Counted from the stretch's first letter, positions 24,485 to 35,026 are shown. The stretch: DNA of 42,152 nucleotides from Gillisia marina (GCF_000258765.1 NZ_AJLT01000004.1:1-42152), one strand, 5' to 3'. The notes: generated by a model from the sequence alone, not told the origin. Translations and numbers: made by a program.

Positions 24485-25738
24485 TTAATTATTTTCTTTT
24501 GCAGTTAGTTTTGCTTGTAATGCATCTGCCTTTTCATTATCTCCTAATTGGTAGTAGATATTCATAGACGTTCTAATAGCCTCTAAATTGTCGGCATCAT
24601 TTTCCATTACTGTTTCTAAATATGGAAGTGCTTTTCTATAAACTTCTTCACGCTTTTCAGCAAGTTCATCATACTTTTTAGTATCAGCTTTACTCATACC
24701 TAAAGTATTCATTTCTTCCACAATTTTCGCTTCGTTAGAAAGTATTGCAGCAGCTATATTTAAACGAGCCTCAGTCATTTCTGGCTTATACTCTAGAGCT
24801 TTTTCGTAATAAGCGATAGCTCCATCATTATCTCCCATCTCAAAAGCAGTAACTCCTAAATTGTAATATAAAGTTGCATTGGTAGGATCTTGAGCAACAA
24901 TTTCCTCCATAATCTCTTTATATTTATCCTTATCACCCATTTTGTAATACATATCGGCTTCCGTTTGCATTAAAGTAGAGTCATCTGGATTAGCAGCTTT
25001 TGCAGCTTCTAAAGCAGTAATAGCCTCATCTTCTCTACCTTGCTCGATATAGATTAAAGCAATATTCTTAGTGATTTCTCCAGCTTTAGAAGGAGCAACT
25101 CTATCTTCCGGCTTAATATATTCACCAGTCTTAACCATTAGGTCACGTTGCACTTTCGGCATAGCCTCTTCCTCACCTGTTGCCTTGTTCACTGCTATAT
25201 ATTCAGTTTCAATACCAGTATATCCAAGATCTTTGAGGTCTTCATAATATTTAAGAGCAGTATCATAGTCCTTTGCGGTTACCGCGTTAGAAGCTGCAAA
25301 GTATAAATACAATGTATCCTTAGGATTTAGTTTATAACCTGCATATAACTTTTCTGCAGCCATATCATATTTCTCTGCATTTTGATCGTTAATTGCGCTT
25401 TGGATTAAACTATTAGTAACACCAGCTAAACCTTGAGCCGCTGCTTCTGCATTTCCTAATTCTTCAGCTTTTTTGAAAGCCTCTGAAGCAGTCATAAGAT
25501 CTTTTACAGAAGTTCCTTCTCCTGTTCCCAAATATGCTTGACCTTTAAAAACGTAAAAATCTTCTTTAAGATTATCATTAGCATCACCTAACATAGATTC
25601 TGCCTGAGTCAATAAAGTTTTTGCTTCCGCATAACTTCCTTTTTCGATTGCTTTTCCAGCATCGCGAATTTCCTTTTTCTGGGCTATTGCAACTATCGAT
25701 AGTAAAGATAACCCTATTGATAAAATATTCTTTTTCAT
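24485..25738 (-). CDS. secreted tetratricopeptide-repeat protein
   Basis: This 417-residue protein starts with a clear signal peptide (KKNILSIG, then a hydrophobic core ending SIVAIAQ at about residue 20), so it is exported. The mature part is a helical solenoid of TPR units. These are visible as AKTLLTQAESMLGDAND, ITALEAAKAANPDDSTLM, ATLYYNLGVTAFEMGDNDGA and IAYYEKALEYKPEMTEAR. The last is a near-consensus TPR. There is no catalytic domain, so a scaffold or complex-assembly role in the periplasm is likely. I chose the ATG at 25738, since the further-upstream reading runs into gyrA. It follows gyrA by 22 nt and probably shares its mRNA. Confidence 0.88.
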   Translation of the reverse strand: MKKNILSIGLSLLSIVAIAQKKEIRDAGKAIEKGSYAEAKTLLTQAESMLGDANDNLKEDFYVFKGQAYLGTGEGTSVKDLMTASEAFKKAEELGNAEAAAQGLAGVTNSLIQSAINDQNAEKYDMAAEKLYAGYKLNPKDTLYLYFAASNAVTAKDYDTALKYYEDLKDLGYTGIETEYIAVNKATGEEEAMPKVQRDLMVKTGEYIKPEDRVAPSKAGEITKNIALIYIEQGREDEAITALEAAKAANPDDSTLMQTEADMYYKMGDKDKYKEIMEEIVAQDPTNATLYYNLGVTAFEMGDNDGAIAYYEKALEYKPEMTEARLNIAAAILSNEAKIVEEMNTLGMSKADTKKYDELAEKREEVYRKALPYLETVMENDADNLEAIRTSMNIYYQLGDNEKADALQAKLTAKENN

Positions 25739-25760
25739 TTTGTAATTGGTTTTTTTATTG

Positions 25761-28298
25761 TTATTCATCTTCGTTGTTGTCTGCAATTGTTGTGCCATCT
25801 GAGTTTTCATCACTGATTTCAGTATCTGACAGCTCATCTATCAGATCTTCTACTTCTTCATCATCCTTCATCACTTTGGCAACCGCTGCAATGGCATCGT
25901 TACTTTTCAAGTTAATAAGTCGAACTCCTTGCGTAGCTCTTCCCATAACCCTTAAATTCTCGACACTCATTCTAATAGCAAGCCCAGATCTATTTATTAT
26001 CATAAGGTCATCGTTATCACTAACGTTTTTAATAGCAACCAATTCACCTGTTTTTTCTGTAACAGAAATTGTTTTAACTCCCTTCCCACCACGATTGGTA
26101 ATTCGGTAATCATCCAGTTGTGAACGTTTTCCATACCCATTGGCAGAAACTACCAAAATGTCAGTATCCATATCGTTTACAGCAATCATTCCAACAACTT
26201 CATCATCTTCACTTGCTAAAGTAATACCTCTAACTCCTGAGGCATTTCTCCCCATTGGTCTGGTTTTTTCTTCTTCAAAACGAATTGCCTTCCCACTTTT
26301 AATAGCCAACATTACATGACTGTTTCCTGTAGTAAGTTTCGCTTCTAAAAGTTCGTCGTCCTCACGAATGGTAATTGCATTAATACCATTTATTCTAGGT
26401 CTAGAGTATTGCTCTAAAGATGTTTTCTTTACCTGACCTTTTTTGGTAGCCATGATTACAAAGTGATTATTTATATACTCTTCATCTTTGAGATCCTGAG
26501 TACAGATAAATGCTTTCACTTTATCGTCCGGCTCGATATTTATTAAATTCTGAATTGCTCTTCCCTTTGAAGTTTTGCTTCCTTCAGGAATTTCATAAAC
26601 CCGCATCCAGAAACATTTTCCTTTTTGAGTAAAGAAAATCATATATTGATGGTTTGTTCCCGAGAATAAATGTTCTAAGAAATCTTCATTTCTAGTAGTA
26701 GAGCCTTTTTGACCAACTCCTCCTCTATTCTGAGTTTTATATTCTGTAAGAGATGTCCTTTTAATGTAACCGGCATGAGAAATAGTAATTACTACCTGCT
26801 CATCTGGAATCATATCCTCTATACTTAGATCTCCACCTGCATATTCTATAACAGATCTACGCTCATCTCCATATTTATTCTTGATTTCCAATAACTCATC
26901 TGTAATAACCTGCATACGACGTTCTTTTCTATCAAGAATGTCCTTCAAGTCTTCGATGGTCTTTTTGATTTCATCGTATTCTGAACGTAATTTATCTTGT
27001 TCCAGACCGGTAAGTTGTCTCAATCGCATTTCTACAATTGCCTTTGCCTGAATTTCAGATAAACTGAAACGTTCAATCAATTTAGATCGAGCTTCATCTC
27101 CATTGCTGGAAGCTCTAATTAAAGCAATCACTTCATCTATATTATCTGAAGCTATGATTAATCCTTCTAAAATATGTGCTCTTTCTTCAGCCTTACGTAA
27201 TTCATACTTGGTACGTCTTACAACAACTTCATGACGATGCTCCACAAAGTAATAGATCATATCCTTCAAATTCAACATTTCAGGTCGTCCTTTTACCAAG
27301 GCGATGTTGTTAACACTGAAACTGGTTTGAAGTGCCGTATGCTTGAATAATGTATTTAAAACGATATTTGGAATTGCATCTCGCTTAAGAATATAAACGA
27401 TTCGCATTCCATTTCTATCTGATTCATCTCTAATAGTAGAAATTCCTTCGATCTTTTTCTCATTAACAAGATCGGCAGTTTTTTTGATCATATCGGCCTT
27501 ATTCACCTGATATGGAATCTCTGTAACAATTATGGCCTCTCTACCGTTAACTTCCTCTAAAGTAGATTTTGCACGCATCATCACTCTACCTCTTCCTGTT
27601 TTAAAGGCTTCACGAACACCATCGTATCCATAAATTACACCTCCTGTTGGGAAATCCGGGGCTTTTATATGAGTAATTAATTCGTCTATCTCTATATCAT
27701 TGTTTTCAATGTATGCAATAGTTCCGTCAATAACTTCAGATAAATTATGAGGCGGCATATTGGTAGCCATCCCTACTGCAATTCCACTTGCGCCATTTAT
27801 CAATAAACTTGGAACTCGCGTAGGTAAAACGGTAGGTTCTTCTAGAGTATCATCAAAATTCAATCGGTGGTCTACAGTATCTTTGTCAATATCTGCCAAC
27901 ATATCTTCGGCAATCTTCCGCATTCTGGCTTCAGTATATCGCATTGCTGCGGGACTATCACCATCTATAGATCCAAAGTTACCTTGACCATCTACAAGCA
28001 TATATCGCAAACTCCATTCCTGGGCCATACGTACCATTGCGTCGTATACAGAAGTATCTCCGTGCGGGTGATACTTACCTAATACTTCCCCTACAATTCT
28101 TGCAGATTTTTTATGAGCTCCAGTAGCTCTAATACCTAATTCATGCATCCCGAACAAAACCCTTCTATGAACAGGTTTTAATCCGTCACGAACATCAGGT
28201 AGCGCACGTGACACAATGACCGACATCGAATAATCGATGTAAGCCGACTTCATTTCATCTTCAATGTTGATAGGAATTAACTTTTCTCCTTCAGCCAT
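25761..28298 (-). CDS. gyrA: DNA gyrase subunit A
   Basis: This 845-residue subunit breaks and rejoins DNA to introduce negative supercoils, with GyrB. The catalytic Tyr121 is in [10 protein letters not shown]. The quinolone region [19 protein letters not shown] has Thr82 and Asp86 (E. coli positions 83 and 87), the wild-type state I would expect in flavobacteria; no resistance change is seen. The C-terminal beta-pinwheel (about 500 onward) has a GyrA-box-like [12 protein letters not shown] and a second [10 protein letters not shown] loop, and ends in a very acidic tail. The protein is slightly shorter than the E. coli subunit (875). The secreted TPR gene is 22 nt downstream. Confidence 0.97.
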   Translation of the reverse strand: MAEGEKLIPINIEDEMKSAYIDYSMSVIVSRALPDVRDGLKPVHRRVLFGMHELGIRATGAHKKSARIVGEVLGKYHPHGDTSVYDAMVRMAQEWSLRYMLVDGQGNFGSIDGDSPAAMRYTEARMRKIAEDMLADIDKDTVDHRLNFDDTLEEPTVLPTRVPSLLINGASGIAVGMATNMPPHNLSEVIDGTIAYIENNDIEIDELITHIKAPDFPTGGVIYGYDGVREAFKTGRGRVMMRAKSTLEEVNGREAIIVTEIPYQVNKADMIKKTADLVNEKKIEGISTIRDESDRNGMRIVYILKRDAIPNIVLNTLFKHTALQTSFSVNNIALVKGRPEMLNLKDMIYYFVEHRHEVVVRRTKYELRKAEERAHILEGLIIASDNIDEVIALIRASSNGDEARSKLIERFSLSEIQAKAIVEMRLRQLTGLEQDKLRSEYDEIKKTIEDLKDILDRKERRMQVITDELLEIKNKYGDERRSVIEYAGGDLSIEDMIPDEQVVITISHAGYIKRTSLTEYKTQNRGGVGQKGSTTRNEDFLEHLFSGTNHQYMIFFTQKGKCFWMRVYEIPEGSKTSKGRAIQNLINIEPDDKVKAFICTQDLKDEEYINNHFVIMATKKGQVKKTSLEQYSRPRINGINAITIREDDELLEAKLTTGNSHVMLAIKSGKAIRFEEEKTRPMGRNASGVRGITLASEDDEVVGMIAVNDMDTDILVVSANGYGKRSQLDDYRITNRGGKGVKTISVTEKTGELVAIKNVSDNDDLMIINRSGLAIRMSVENLRVMGRATQGVRLINLKSNDAIAAVAKVMKDDEEVEDLIDELSDTEISDENSDGTTIADNNEDE

Positions 28299-28485
28299 AT
28301 TAAATATTTTAATTTAGTTTGAAAATATAACGTGCCAATTTACGGATTTTGCAGTTGTTTTTAGTACTATTGGTAAGGCTTTGTATAAATTTTATTAACA
28401 AAAAATTAGCGCAGCTTCGTTAATAAGTTAGCTATCTTATATTTTGTTTATTGAAAGTAATTTTGTCAATTAGCTAGCGACACAT

Positions 28486-28498
28486 TACCTAATAGGTA
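28486..28498 (+). promoter_or_regulatory. putative operator dyad upstream of clpC
   Basis: TACCTA-A-TAGGTA is a perfect 6-bp dyad with a 1-nt centre. It lies about 58 nt before the clpC start and runs into the AT-rich sequence TATAATTTTTG, which could be a promoter -7 region. A repressor or activator site is a possibility. Confidence 0.35.
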
Positions 28499-28555
28499 TA
28501 ATTTTTGAACTACCCCCAGTAATGATAATATATAATTTTAGAGAAAGGAAATAAG

Positions 28556-31105
28556 ATGGACGATAATTTTTCTCCCAAAGTAAAGGATGTGATTGCCTAT
28601 AGCAAAGAAGAAGCTCTTAGGCTAGGTCACGACTTTATTGGTACAGAACATTTAATGCTTGGGCTTTTGCGAGATGGAGACGGCAAAGCTATAAACATAT
28701 TGAATGCCCTAGATATAGACTTGAGTCACTTAAGACGAAAAGTTGAAATTTTAAGCCCTGCAAACCCGGAATCTTTAGGGATTTCTAATGAAAAAAAGAA
28801 TTTACACCTTACAAGACAAGCGGAGCGGGCTTTAAAAACGACATTTTTAGAGGCGAAGCTTTTTCAAAGCACCTCTATTAATACTGCACATCTATTACTG
28901 TGTATTTTAAGAAATGAAAATGACCCTACAACCAAACTTTTAAATAAACTAAAGATTGATTACGATGGAGTTAAAGATCAATTCAAATATATGATTACAA
29001 ATGATGACGATTATTTAGAAGCTCCAAGAGCCGAATCATTTTCAGATGAAGATGCGAGTGCCGATGATGCTACTAAGGACAATCCTTTTAGTAATACTGG
29101 AAAAACCAATAAAAAATCTAAAACTCCTGTTCTGGATAACTTCGGAAGAGATTTAACTGCAATGGCGGAAGTCGATAAATTAGATCCCGTTGTTGGTAGA
29201 GAGAAAGAGATTGAACGAGTTAGTCAGATTCTTAGTAGACGTAAGAAAAATAATCCGCTCTTAATTGGAGAACCAGGTGTTGGTAAATCTGCAATTGCTG
29301 AAGGATTAGCACTGAGAATTGTACAACGAAAAGTGTCAAGAATTCTTTTTGATAAACGTGTTGTGACTCTAGATTTAGCCAGTTTAGTTGCTGGAACAAA
29401 GTATAGAGGACAGTTTGAAGAACGTATGAAAGCGGTAATGAATGAACTTGAGAAGAATGATGATATTATTCTTTTTATAGATGAAATTCATACAATTGTT
29501 GGCGCTGGCGGTGCAACCGGAAGTTTGGATGCAAGCAATATGTTTAAGCCGGCCTTAGCAAGAGGTGAAATACAATGTATTGGCGCTACTACTCTAGACG
29601 AGTATAGACAATATATAGAAAAGGACGGTGCCTTAGAAAGAAGATTCCAAAAAGTAATCGTCGAGCCTACAACTGTAGACGAGACATTGGAAATTTTGAA
29701 CAACATCAAAGGGAAATATGAGGAACATCACAATGTAACTTATACTCCAGAAGCCATTGAAGCATGTGTGAAACTTCCAAATAGATACATTACAGATAGA
29801 TTTCTTCCAGATAAAGCGATTGATGCTCTAGATGAAGCTGGTGCTCGGGTACATATTACCAATATAGAAGTGCCAAAGCAAATCTTAGATCTTGAACAAA
29901 AGCTGGAAGCAGTTCGAGAAGATAAAAACGCTGTTGTTAAAAAGCAGAAGTACGAAGAAGCTGCGAAACTTAGAGACGACGAAAAGAATCTTGAAAAACA
30001 ACTAGGTTTAGCTCAAGAAAAATGGGAAGAAGAATCTAAAAAGCATAGAGAAACTGTTACAGAAGATCATGTTGCAGATGTGGTGTCTATGATGACTGGA
30101 GTTCCGGTAAATAGAATAGCCCAAACAGAAATAACCAAACTTGCAGAATTACCAGACCGTATTAAAGGTAAAGTGATTGGGCAGGATGATGCGGTTAATA
30201 AAGTGGTTAAGGCTATCCAGCGAAATAGAGCCGGATTAAAAGACCCAAATAAACCAATTGGTTCCTTTATTTTCTTAGGTCAAACAGGGGTTGGAAAAAC
30301 ACAACTAGCAAAGGTTTTAGCAAGAGAATTATTCGATAATGAAGACACTCTTATCAGAATTGATATGAGTGAGTACATGGAAAAATTCGCTATTTCAAGA
30401 TTGATTGGTGCGCCTCCAGGTTACATTGGATACGAAGAAGGTGGACAGTTAACAGAAAAAGTAAGACGTAAGCCATATGCTGTAATTCTTTTAGATGAAG
30501 TAGAGAAAGCTCATCCAGATGTGTTTAATATGTTACTTCAAGTATTGGATGATGGATATCTTACCGATAGTTTAGGTAGAAAGATCGATTTTAGAAATAC
30601 CATTATTATAATGACTTCTAATATTGGATCTAGAAAACTTAAAGATTTTGGACAAGGTGTAGGATTTGGAACAGCATCTCAAAAAGCTCAAATGGATGAT
30701 AACGCGAGAAGTGTTATCCAGAATGCGTTGAAAAAAGCCTTCGCTCCGGAATTCTTGAATAGAATAGATGACGTAGTGATCTTTAATTCTCTAGATAGAG
30801 ATGATATTCATAAGATTATTGATATCGAATTAGAAAAGCTTTATTCTAGAATTGGTGTGATTGGTTATACTTTAATACTTAGCGACAGTGCTAAGGATTA
30901 TATCGCAGATAAAGGCTTCGATAAAGATTATGGTGCACGACCTTTAAATAGAGCTATCCAAAAATATATTGAAGATGCGCTTGCTGAGGAAATAATTACA
31001 TCACATCTTCAAGAAGGAGACAAAATATTCATGGACTTGGATAAAGAAGGTGATAAGCTTACAATTAAAATTGAAAAAGCTAAAGAAGAAAACGAGGTTA
31101 AATAA
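28556..31105 (+). CDS. clpC: ClpC-type AAA+ ATPase
   Basis: This 849-residue Hsp100 unfoldase passes substrates to the ClpP protease. Two Clp N repeats occupy residues 1-150. The first AAA+ module has Walker [10 protein letters not shown] at about 239. A UVR/middle-domain coiled coil ([18 protein letters not shown], about 463-480) marks it as ClpC rather than ClpA. The second module has Walker A GQTGVGKT at about 575 and the [16 protein letters not shown] motif. A stretch of Asp/Ser/Asn (about 150-185) links the N domain to the first module. No other clp gene or adaptor (McsA/McsB, CtsR) is seen next to it, so it is likely controlled differently from Firmicutes. A terminator follows at 31128-31163. 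Confidence 0.95.
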   Translation: MDDNFSPKVKDVIAYSKEEALRLGHDFIGTEHLMLGLLRDGDGKAINILNALDIDLSHLRRKVEILSPANPESLGISNEKKNLHLTRQAERALKTTFLEAKLFQSTSINTAHLLLCILRNENDPTTKLLNKLKIDYDGVKDQFKYMITNDDDYLEAPRAESFSDEDASADDATKDNPFSNTGKTNKKSKTPVLDNFGRDLTAMAEVDKLDPVVGREKEIERVSQILSRRKKNNPLLIGEPGVGKSAIAEGLALRIVQRKVSRILFDKRVVTLDLASLVAGTKYRGQFEERMKAVMNELEKNDDIILFIDEIHTIVGAGGATGSLDASNMFKPALARGEIQCIGATTLDEYRQYIEKDGALERRFQKVIVEPTTVDETLEILNNIKGKYEEHHNVTYTPEAIEACVKLPNRYITDRFLPDKAIDALDEAGARVHITNIEVPKQILDLEQKLEAVREDKNAVVKKQKYEEAAKLRDDEKNLEKQLGLAQEKWEEESKKHRETVTEDHVADVVSMMTGVPVNRIAQTEITKLAELPDRIKGKVIGQDDAVNKVVKAIQRNRAGLKDPNKPIGSFIFLGQTGVGKTQLAKVLARELFDNEDTLIRIDMSEYMEKFAISRLIGAPPGYIGYEEGGQLTEKVRRKPYAVILLDEVEKAHPDVFNMLLQVLDDGYLTDSLGRKIDFRNTIIIMTSNIGSRKLKDFGQGVGFGTASQKAQMDDNARSVIQNALKKAFAPEFLNRIDDVVIFNSLDRDDIHKIIDIELEKLYSRIGVIGYTLILSDSAKDYIADKGFDKDYGARPLNRAIQKYIEDALAEEIITSHLQEGDKIFMDLDKEGDKLTIKIEKAKEENEVK

Positions 31106-31127
31106 CCTAAATTATATTAAAAGAGGG

Positions 31128-31163
31128 ACAGCCATAAATTAATATTTATTGGCTGTTTTTTTT
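31128..31163 (+). terminator. intrinsic terminator after clpC
   Basis: ACAGCCATAAAT (31128-31139) pairs with ATTTATTGGCTGT (31144-31156), with one bulged T. A run of Ts ends at 31163. Confidence 0.8.
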
Positions 31164-31273
31164 GCCTAATTTCTTCAAAAATTAAAATAATCTAAAATAT
31201 CAACATTTAAACACGTCACATATAGCTGGATTTCAACCAATTGCATTACGCTGTTTTCCTTTTAAAAATTGAT

Positions 31274-31303
31274 TTGGTTTTCTCACTTAAATTCTTAAAT
31301 TTG
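31274..31303 (+). promoter_or_regulatory. putative promoter of the gene at 31329
   Basis: TTG at 31274-31276 is followed after 19 nt by TAAATTTG (31296-31303), an exact TAnnTTTG. It is the clearest full Bacteroidota-type promoter in the window, with a leader of about 20 nt before the ATG at 31329. Confidence 0.6.
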
Positions 31304-31328
31304 ATCACATAATTTCCCCTAACATCTT

Positions 31329-31703
31329 ATGATAAAATCTGCTTTAGAGCTTGAATTTGGATCGGTTACATTTCTTGAAAAGATTCAAATAGCCGAACTG
31401 AACGAAGGTATTCTTTTTGACATTCCCCATAATCAAGAATTATTGGAATTAGCACGAAAACGATTTAGTAATATGCCCTACGGCTATATTTCTAATAGAG
31501 TGAATTCCTATTCTGTAAATCCAATGATTCATTTAGAGTCGGCGAATGTTCCCAACCTAATTGCCATAGCAATTGTCTCCACAAACCCTGTTGTGAAACA
31601 AAATTCTATCATAGAGAAACAATTCTTTAGAAATAGTAGTTCCTTCGAAGTTTTTGAAACTTTAGATGAAGCCGTAAATTGGATGAAACATCAGCTTATT
31701 TAG
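31329..31703 (+). CDS. small soluble protein, possible SpoIIAA-like fold
   Basis: This 124-residue protein of alternating strands and helices has no signal or membrane segment. The start MIKSALELEFGSVTFLEK and the end FEVFETLDEAVNWMKHQL look like the strand and final helix of small alpha/beta (STAS/SpoIIAA-like) proteins. That is a weak structural guess and the sequence is not one I recognise. It has its own good promoter. Its stop overlaps by 4 nt the stop of the convergent hutH. Confidence 0.65.
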   Translation: MIKSALELEFGSVTFLEKIQIAELNEGILFDIPHNQELLELARKRFSNMPYGYISNRVNSYSVNPMIHLESANVPNLIAIAIVSTNPVVKQNSIIEKQFFRNSSSFEVFETLDEAVNWMKHQLI

Positions 31704-33211
31704 TCAAATAAAACCTGAGGTTCAATTTTAAAATTATCCACAAAGTTTTTGGCTGCTTTTATATGTGTAGACATTATTTGATCTTCCAATAATATCGGCA
31801 CCACTTTTCTAAATTCCGTTATTACTTCCTGAAGAAACGGTGATGTCTTTTGTGGCTCTCTATAATGTAGTGCTTGCGAAGCGTTGAATAATTCTATTGC
31901 CAGAATCGTAGAAATATTGTCTACAACCTTTAAAAGTTTAGTCGCCCCGTTAGATCCCATACTCACATGATCCTCTTGTCCGTTTGAAGAAACTATAGAA
32001 TCTATACTAGATGGGGTGGCGTATTGTTTATTCTGACTCACGATACTAGCTGCGGTATATTGCGGAATCATAAAACCACTATTCAATCCAGGGTTTTCCA
32101 CCAAGAATGTAGGAAGCTCTCTTAATCCGGAAACTAATTGATAAATTCTTCTTTCAGAAATATTTCCAATCTCAGCCATTGCGATGGCCATATAATCTAA
32201 AGCTAAGGCCAAAGGTTGTCCATGGAAATTCCCTCCGGAAATAATTTTATCTGCTTCGATAAAGATGTTAGGATTATCTGTTACCGAATTGATCTCAGTT
32301 TTTATCGTTTTTCTTGTAAATGATAAGGTGTCTTTACTTGCTCCGTGCACCTGCGGAATACATCTAAAAGAATAAGGATCTTGTACACTTGCCTTTTCTT
32401 TTATCGCTATTTCGCTTCCATCTAAAAATGCTCTAATTCTTTCAGCAGTTTTTATTTGTCCACGATGAGGACGCACCATATGCACCAACTCATCATAAGG
32501 TGACATATTGCAATTAAATGCATCTACAGAAATAGCACCAATCATATCTGCCAAATAACATAACCTATAAGATTCTATCAAAGCATATACTCCATGTGCA
32601 CTCATAAACTGAGTACCATTTAATAAAGCCAAGCCTTCTTTAGACTGCATTTTAATTGGCTCCCAATCAAACTTATTGAGCACTATGGCAGCATTTAATT
32701 TTTCACCTTGATAAAAAACCTCTCCCTTTCCTAAAAGTGGTAACGATAAATGCGCTAATGGCGCAAGATCCCCGGAAGCTCCCAACGAACCTTGTTCGTA
32801 AACTACCGGTAAAATATCTTCATTATAAAAATCTATTAATCGTTGTACGGTCTCTAATGCAATTCCGCTATGACCATAGCTTAATGACTGAATTTTCAAT
32901 AATAACATCAAACGAATTATCGGCTTTGCTACTAACTCACCGGTACCGCATGCGTGAGACATCACTAAATTCTCCTGCAGTTTTGTTAAATGATCGTTGG
33001 ATATTTTTACATTACACAAAGATCCAAAACCAGTATTAATCCCATAGATAGGAACATCGCTTTGTTTAATCTTTTTGTCTAGATATTTTCTGGATTTTAT
33101 AATATTTACTCTGGACTCTTCACTTAATTCCAGTTTCAATTTATTTTTAATAATATCCTGAATAATTTGCAAATCAAGGACAGCAGAACTTATATAGTGG
33201 TATGAACTCAT
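31700..33211 (-). CDS. hutH: histidine ammonia-lyase
   Basis: This 503-residue enzyme removes ammonia from histidine to give urocanate, the first step of histidine breakdown. The Ala-Ser-Gly triad that forms the MIO prosthetic group is intact at residues 145-147 (EQGSLGASGDLAPLAHL). Other family blocks include YGINTGFGSL, NLVMSHACGTG and FHGQPLALALDY. Length matches family norms. I chose the ATG at 33211; an in-frame TTG two codons upstream is unlikely. No other hut genes (hutU, hutI, hutG) are adjacent, so the pathway is split. The upstream region has an inverted repeat, TTCTTAAGAATTCTTAAAGAA from 33258, which may be regulatory. Confidence 0.95.
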   Translation of the reverse strand: MSSYHYISSAVLDLQIIQDIIKNKLKLELSEESRVNIIKSRKYLDKKIKQSDVPIYGINTGFGSLCNVKISNDHLTKLQENLVMSHACGTGELVAKPIIRLMLLLKIQSLSYGHSGIALETVQRLIDFYNEDILPVVYEQGSLGASGDLAPLAHLSLPLLGKGEVFYQGEKLNAAIVLNKFDWEPIKMQSKEGLALLNGTQFMSAHGVYALIESYRLCYLADMIGAISVDAFNCNMSPYDELVHMVRPHRGQIKTAERIRAFLDGSEIAIKEKASVQDPYSFRCIPQVHGASKDTLSFTRKTIKTEINSVTDNPNIFIEADKIISGGNFHGQPLALALDYMAIAMAEIGNISERRIYQLVSGLRELPTFLVENPGLNSGFMIPQYTAASIVSQNKQYATPSSIDSIVSSNGQEDHVSMGSNGATKLLKVVDNISTILAIELFNASQALHYREPQKTSPFLQEVITEFRKVVPILLEDQIMSTHIKAAKNFVDNFKIEPQVLFD

Positions 33212-33257
33212 AAACAATTAGGCATTTTAGGAAGAAAAGAAATCAATAATATTAGGG

Positions 33258-33278
33258 TTCTTAAGAATTCTTAAAGAA
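33258..33278. promoter_or_regulatory. overlapping palindromes upstream of hutH
   Basis: TTCTTAAGAA (33258-33267) is a perfect palindrome that overlaps AAGAATTCTT and then TTCTTAAAGAA. It sits about 47 nt upstream of the hutH ATG. The same TTCTTAAGAATT 12-mer occurs at 34955-34966 between nnr and gcvT. Confidence 0.35.
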
Positions 33279-33351
33279 TAATTATGGTTTAATTCTGCAG
33301 GTTTTAAAACGCTGCAAATGTTAAACAAGTGCTAAAATAACTGAAAATTTT

Positions 33352-34884
33352 TCAATTCCCCTCAGATTGCATTTCCTTTTTAAACAAATCTAAAAATGAT
33401 CTTCCAATATTAGTTGCAAGATCCCCTGCAATTAGACCTTCATAACTCATTTCTTTAGCCATGATATCTCCAGTTTTTCCATGCAAATACACGCCAAAAA
33501 CCGCGGCAATCAAAGGTTCATATTGTTGTGAAATAAGGGAAGTAATTACACCAGAGAGAACATCTCCGCTTCCTGCGGTTGCCATCCCCGGGTTTCCGGT
33601 ATTATTTATATAAAGATCGTCTTTAAAAACAGTTATAGTATGAGCTCCTTTAATAACTACGATCACCTTATGTTTCTTGCTGAATTTTTTAACCTTATAT
33701 AATTTATCGAAATCGTCTTTCCATGTTCCCACCAGGCGTTCCAATTCTCCGGGATGCGGAGTTAATATAGAATTCTCTGGCAATTCCTTTAAAAACTGCT
33801 TATTTTTTGAAAGAATATTAATACCATCGGCATCTATAACCATCGGTTTTTTGGTCTTAATCAATATCTCTTCAAAAGCTGAAGTTGTTTCTTTAGAAGT
33901 CCCTGCTCCCATTCCAAAACAAATTACATCTGGTTCAAGATCAAATTCAATTGAATTCAGCATCATCTCACTTTTATCTGTTAGCACCATAGCTTCCGGC
34001 AAAACCGTTTGCAAGATCTGATACCCGCATTTTGGTGAAAAGATAGTTACCAAGCCCGCACCTGTTTTTAGCGCAGCCATTGCTGTTAAAGAGATACTTC
34101 CAATTTTCCCATAACTCCCGCCAATAATCAGCGCATGACCATAATCTCCCTTATGAGCAAAATTTGTTCGCTGTCTATACAACAACTGCGCTTCTGGCTT
34201 ATTAATTAATTGCTTGTTTACAATGGTTTTAGCCAAATATTCCCTATCCAACCCTATATCTATTACTTGCATATCTCCTATATATTCTGCAGCCTGGGGC
34301 AGGAAAAATATCAATTTTGGAGATTGAAATGTAATAGTCACATTTGCTTTAATTGCAGGCTGCGTTTCATTCGGAATTTTATCTGCAAACATTCCAGAAG
34401 GCATATCTATGGCAGCAATAAAGGCTTTGGATTTATTAATATAATGTATTAGTTTCCCAACCCAATCTTCCAGAGGTCTATTAAGACCAATCCCGAACAT
34501 GGCATCTATAATAAAATCCTTTTCTGAAAGTTCAGGAAAATCATCTTCACCTTTTATTGTAATTGGCCAATCATTATTTACTTCTTTGATCTTTTCATAA
34601 TTAATCAAAAAATCTTCCGAACGATTATTGCTATAATTAACTACATAAACAGTAACCTGATACCCGTGCTCTAATAAAAGTCTTCCAATCACTAGACCAT
34701 CTCCCCCATTATTTCCAATCCCACAAAAAATCTTAATCGGAATTTGAGCGCCATTAAGTTTGGAATGAATATCATTAAAAACCAAGGTTGCGGCTCGTTC
34801 CATTAATTCCGTAGAACTAATTTCCTGTTTTTCTATGGTTACTTTATCAGCTTCAGCAAGCTGGGCTATATCAAATATCTTCAT
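33352..34884 (-). CDS. nnr: bifunctional NAD(P)H-hydrate epimerase/dehydratase
   Basis: This 510-residue fused repair enzyme restores damaged, hydrated NAD(P)H. The N-terminal YjeF-N epimerase domain (about 1-215) has the GIGNNGGDG loop at 55-63 and SEKDFIIDAMFGIGLNRP. The C-terminal ADP-dependent dehydratase domain (about 230-505) has ALIIGGSYGKIGSISLTA, ILTPHPGELERL and the catalytic Asp441 in NPGMATAGSGDVLSG. The fused form is the usual one in bacteria. It is a single minus-strand gene, divergent from gcvT across 142 nt that contain a TTCTTAAGAA palindrome. Confidence 0.93.
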   Translation of the reverse strand: MKIFDIAQLAEADKVTIEKQEISSTELMERAATLVFNDIHSKLNGAQIPIKIFCGIGNNGGDGLVIGRLLLEHGYQVTVYVVNYSNNRSEDFLINYEKIKEVNNDWPITIKGEDDFPELSEKDFIIDAMFGIGLNRPLEDWVGKLIHYINKSKAFIAAIDMPSGMFADKIPNETQPAIKANVTITFQSPKLIFFLPQAAEYIGDMQVIDIGLDREYLAKTIVNKQLINKPEAQLLYRQRTNFAHKGDYGHALIIGGSYGKIGSISLTAMAALKTGAGLVTIFSPKCGYQILQTVLPEAMVLTDKSEMMLNSIEFDLEPDVICFGMGAGTSKETTSAFEEILIKTKKPMVIDADGINILSKNKQFLKELPENSILTPHPGELERLVGTWKDDFDKLYKVKKFSKKHKVIVVIKGAHTITVFKDDLYINNTGNPGMATAGSGDVLSGVITSLISQQYEPLIAAVFGVYLHGKTGDIMAKEMSYEGLIAGDLATNIGRSFLDLFKKEMQSEGN

Positions 34885-34954
34885 ACTTAAGTTTCTTTAT
34901 CTCGTATTTACAAATATAAATTTTATAGGAGTGCAATAATATATAAGCCCGAGA

Positions 34955-34966
34955 TTCTTAAGAATT
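34955..34966. promoter_or_regulatory. palindrome between nnr and gcvT
   Basis: TTCTTAAGAATT includes a perfect 10-bp palindrome. It lies about 36 nt upstream of the gcvT -7 element and is identical to the 12-mer upstream of hutH at 33258-33269. Confidence 0.3.
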
Positions 34967-35001
34967 ATGTTTATTTGCACCACTATTAAAATTGAAATAA
35001 A

Positions 35002-35009
35002 TAAATTTG
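35002..35009 (+). promoter_or_regulatory. putative -7 promoter element of gcvT
   Basis: TAAATTTG matches TAnnTTTG exactly and lies 17 nt before the ATG at 35027. This supports that ATG over the upstream in-frame ATG at 34967. Confidence 0.5.
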
Positions 35010-35026
35010 CGCAAATTCTAAAAGAA

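Noticed and set aside
25739-25837. Longer N-terminus for the TPR protein
   Set aside because: It would overlap gyrA and hide the clear signal peptide that starts at 25738.
27990-28065. Quinolone resistance change in gyrA
   Set aside because: The positions equal to E. coli 83 and 87 are Thr and Asp, the state I would expect in wild-type flavobacteria.
34967-35026. ATG at 34967 as the start of gcvT
   Set aside because: The extra 20 residues have no family match and a TAAATTTG promoter lies inside them at 35002-35009.
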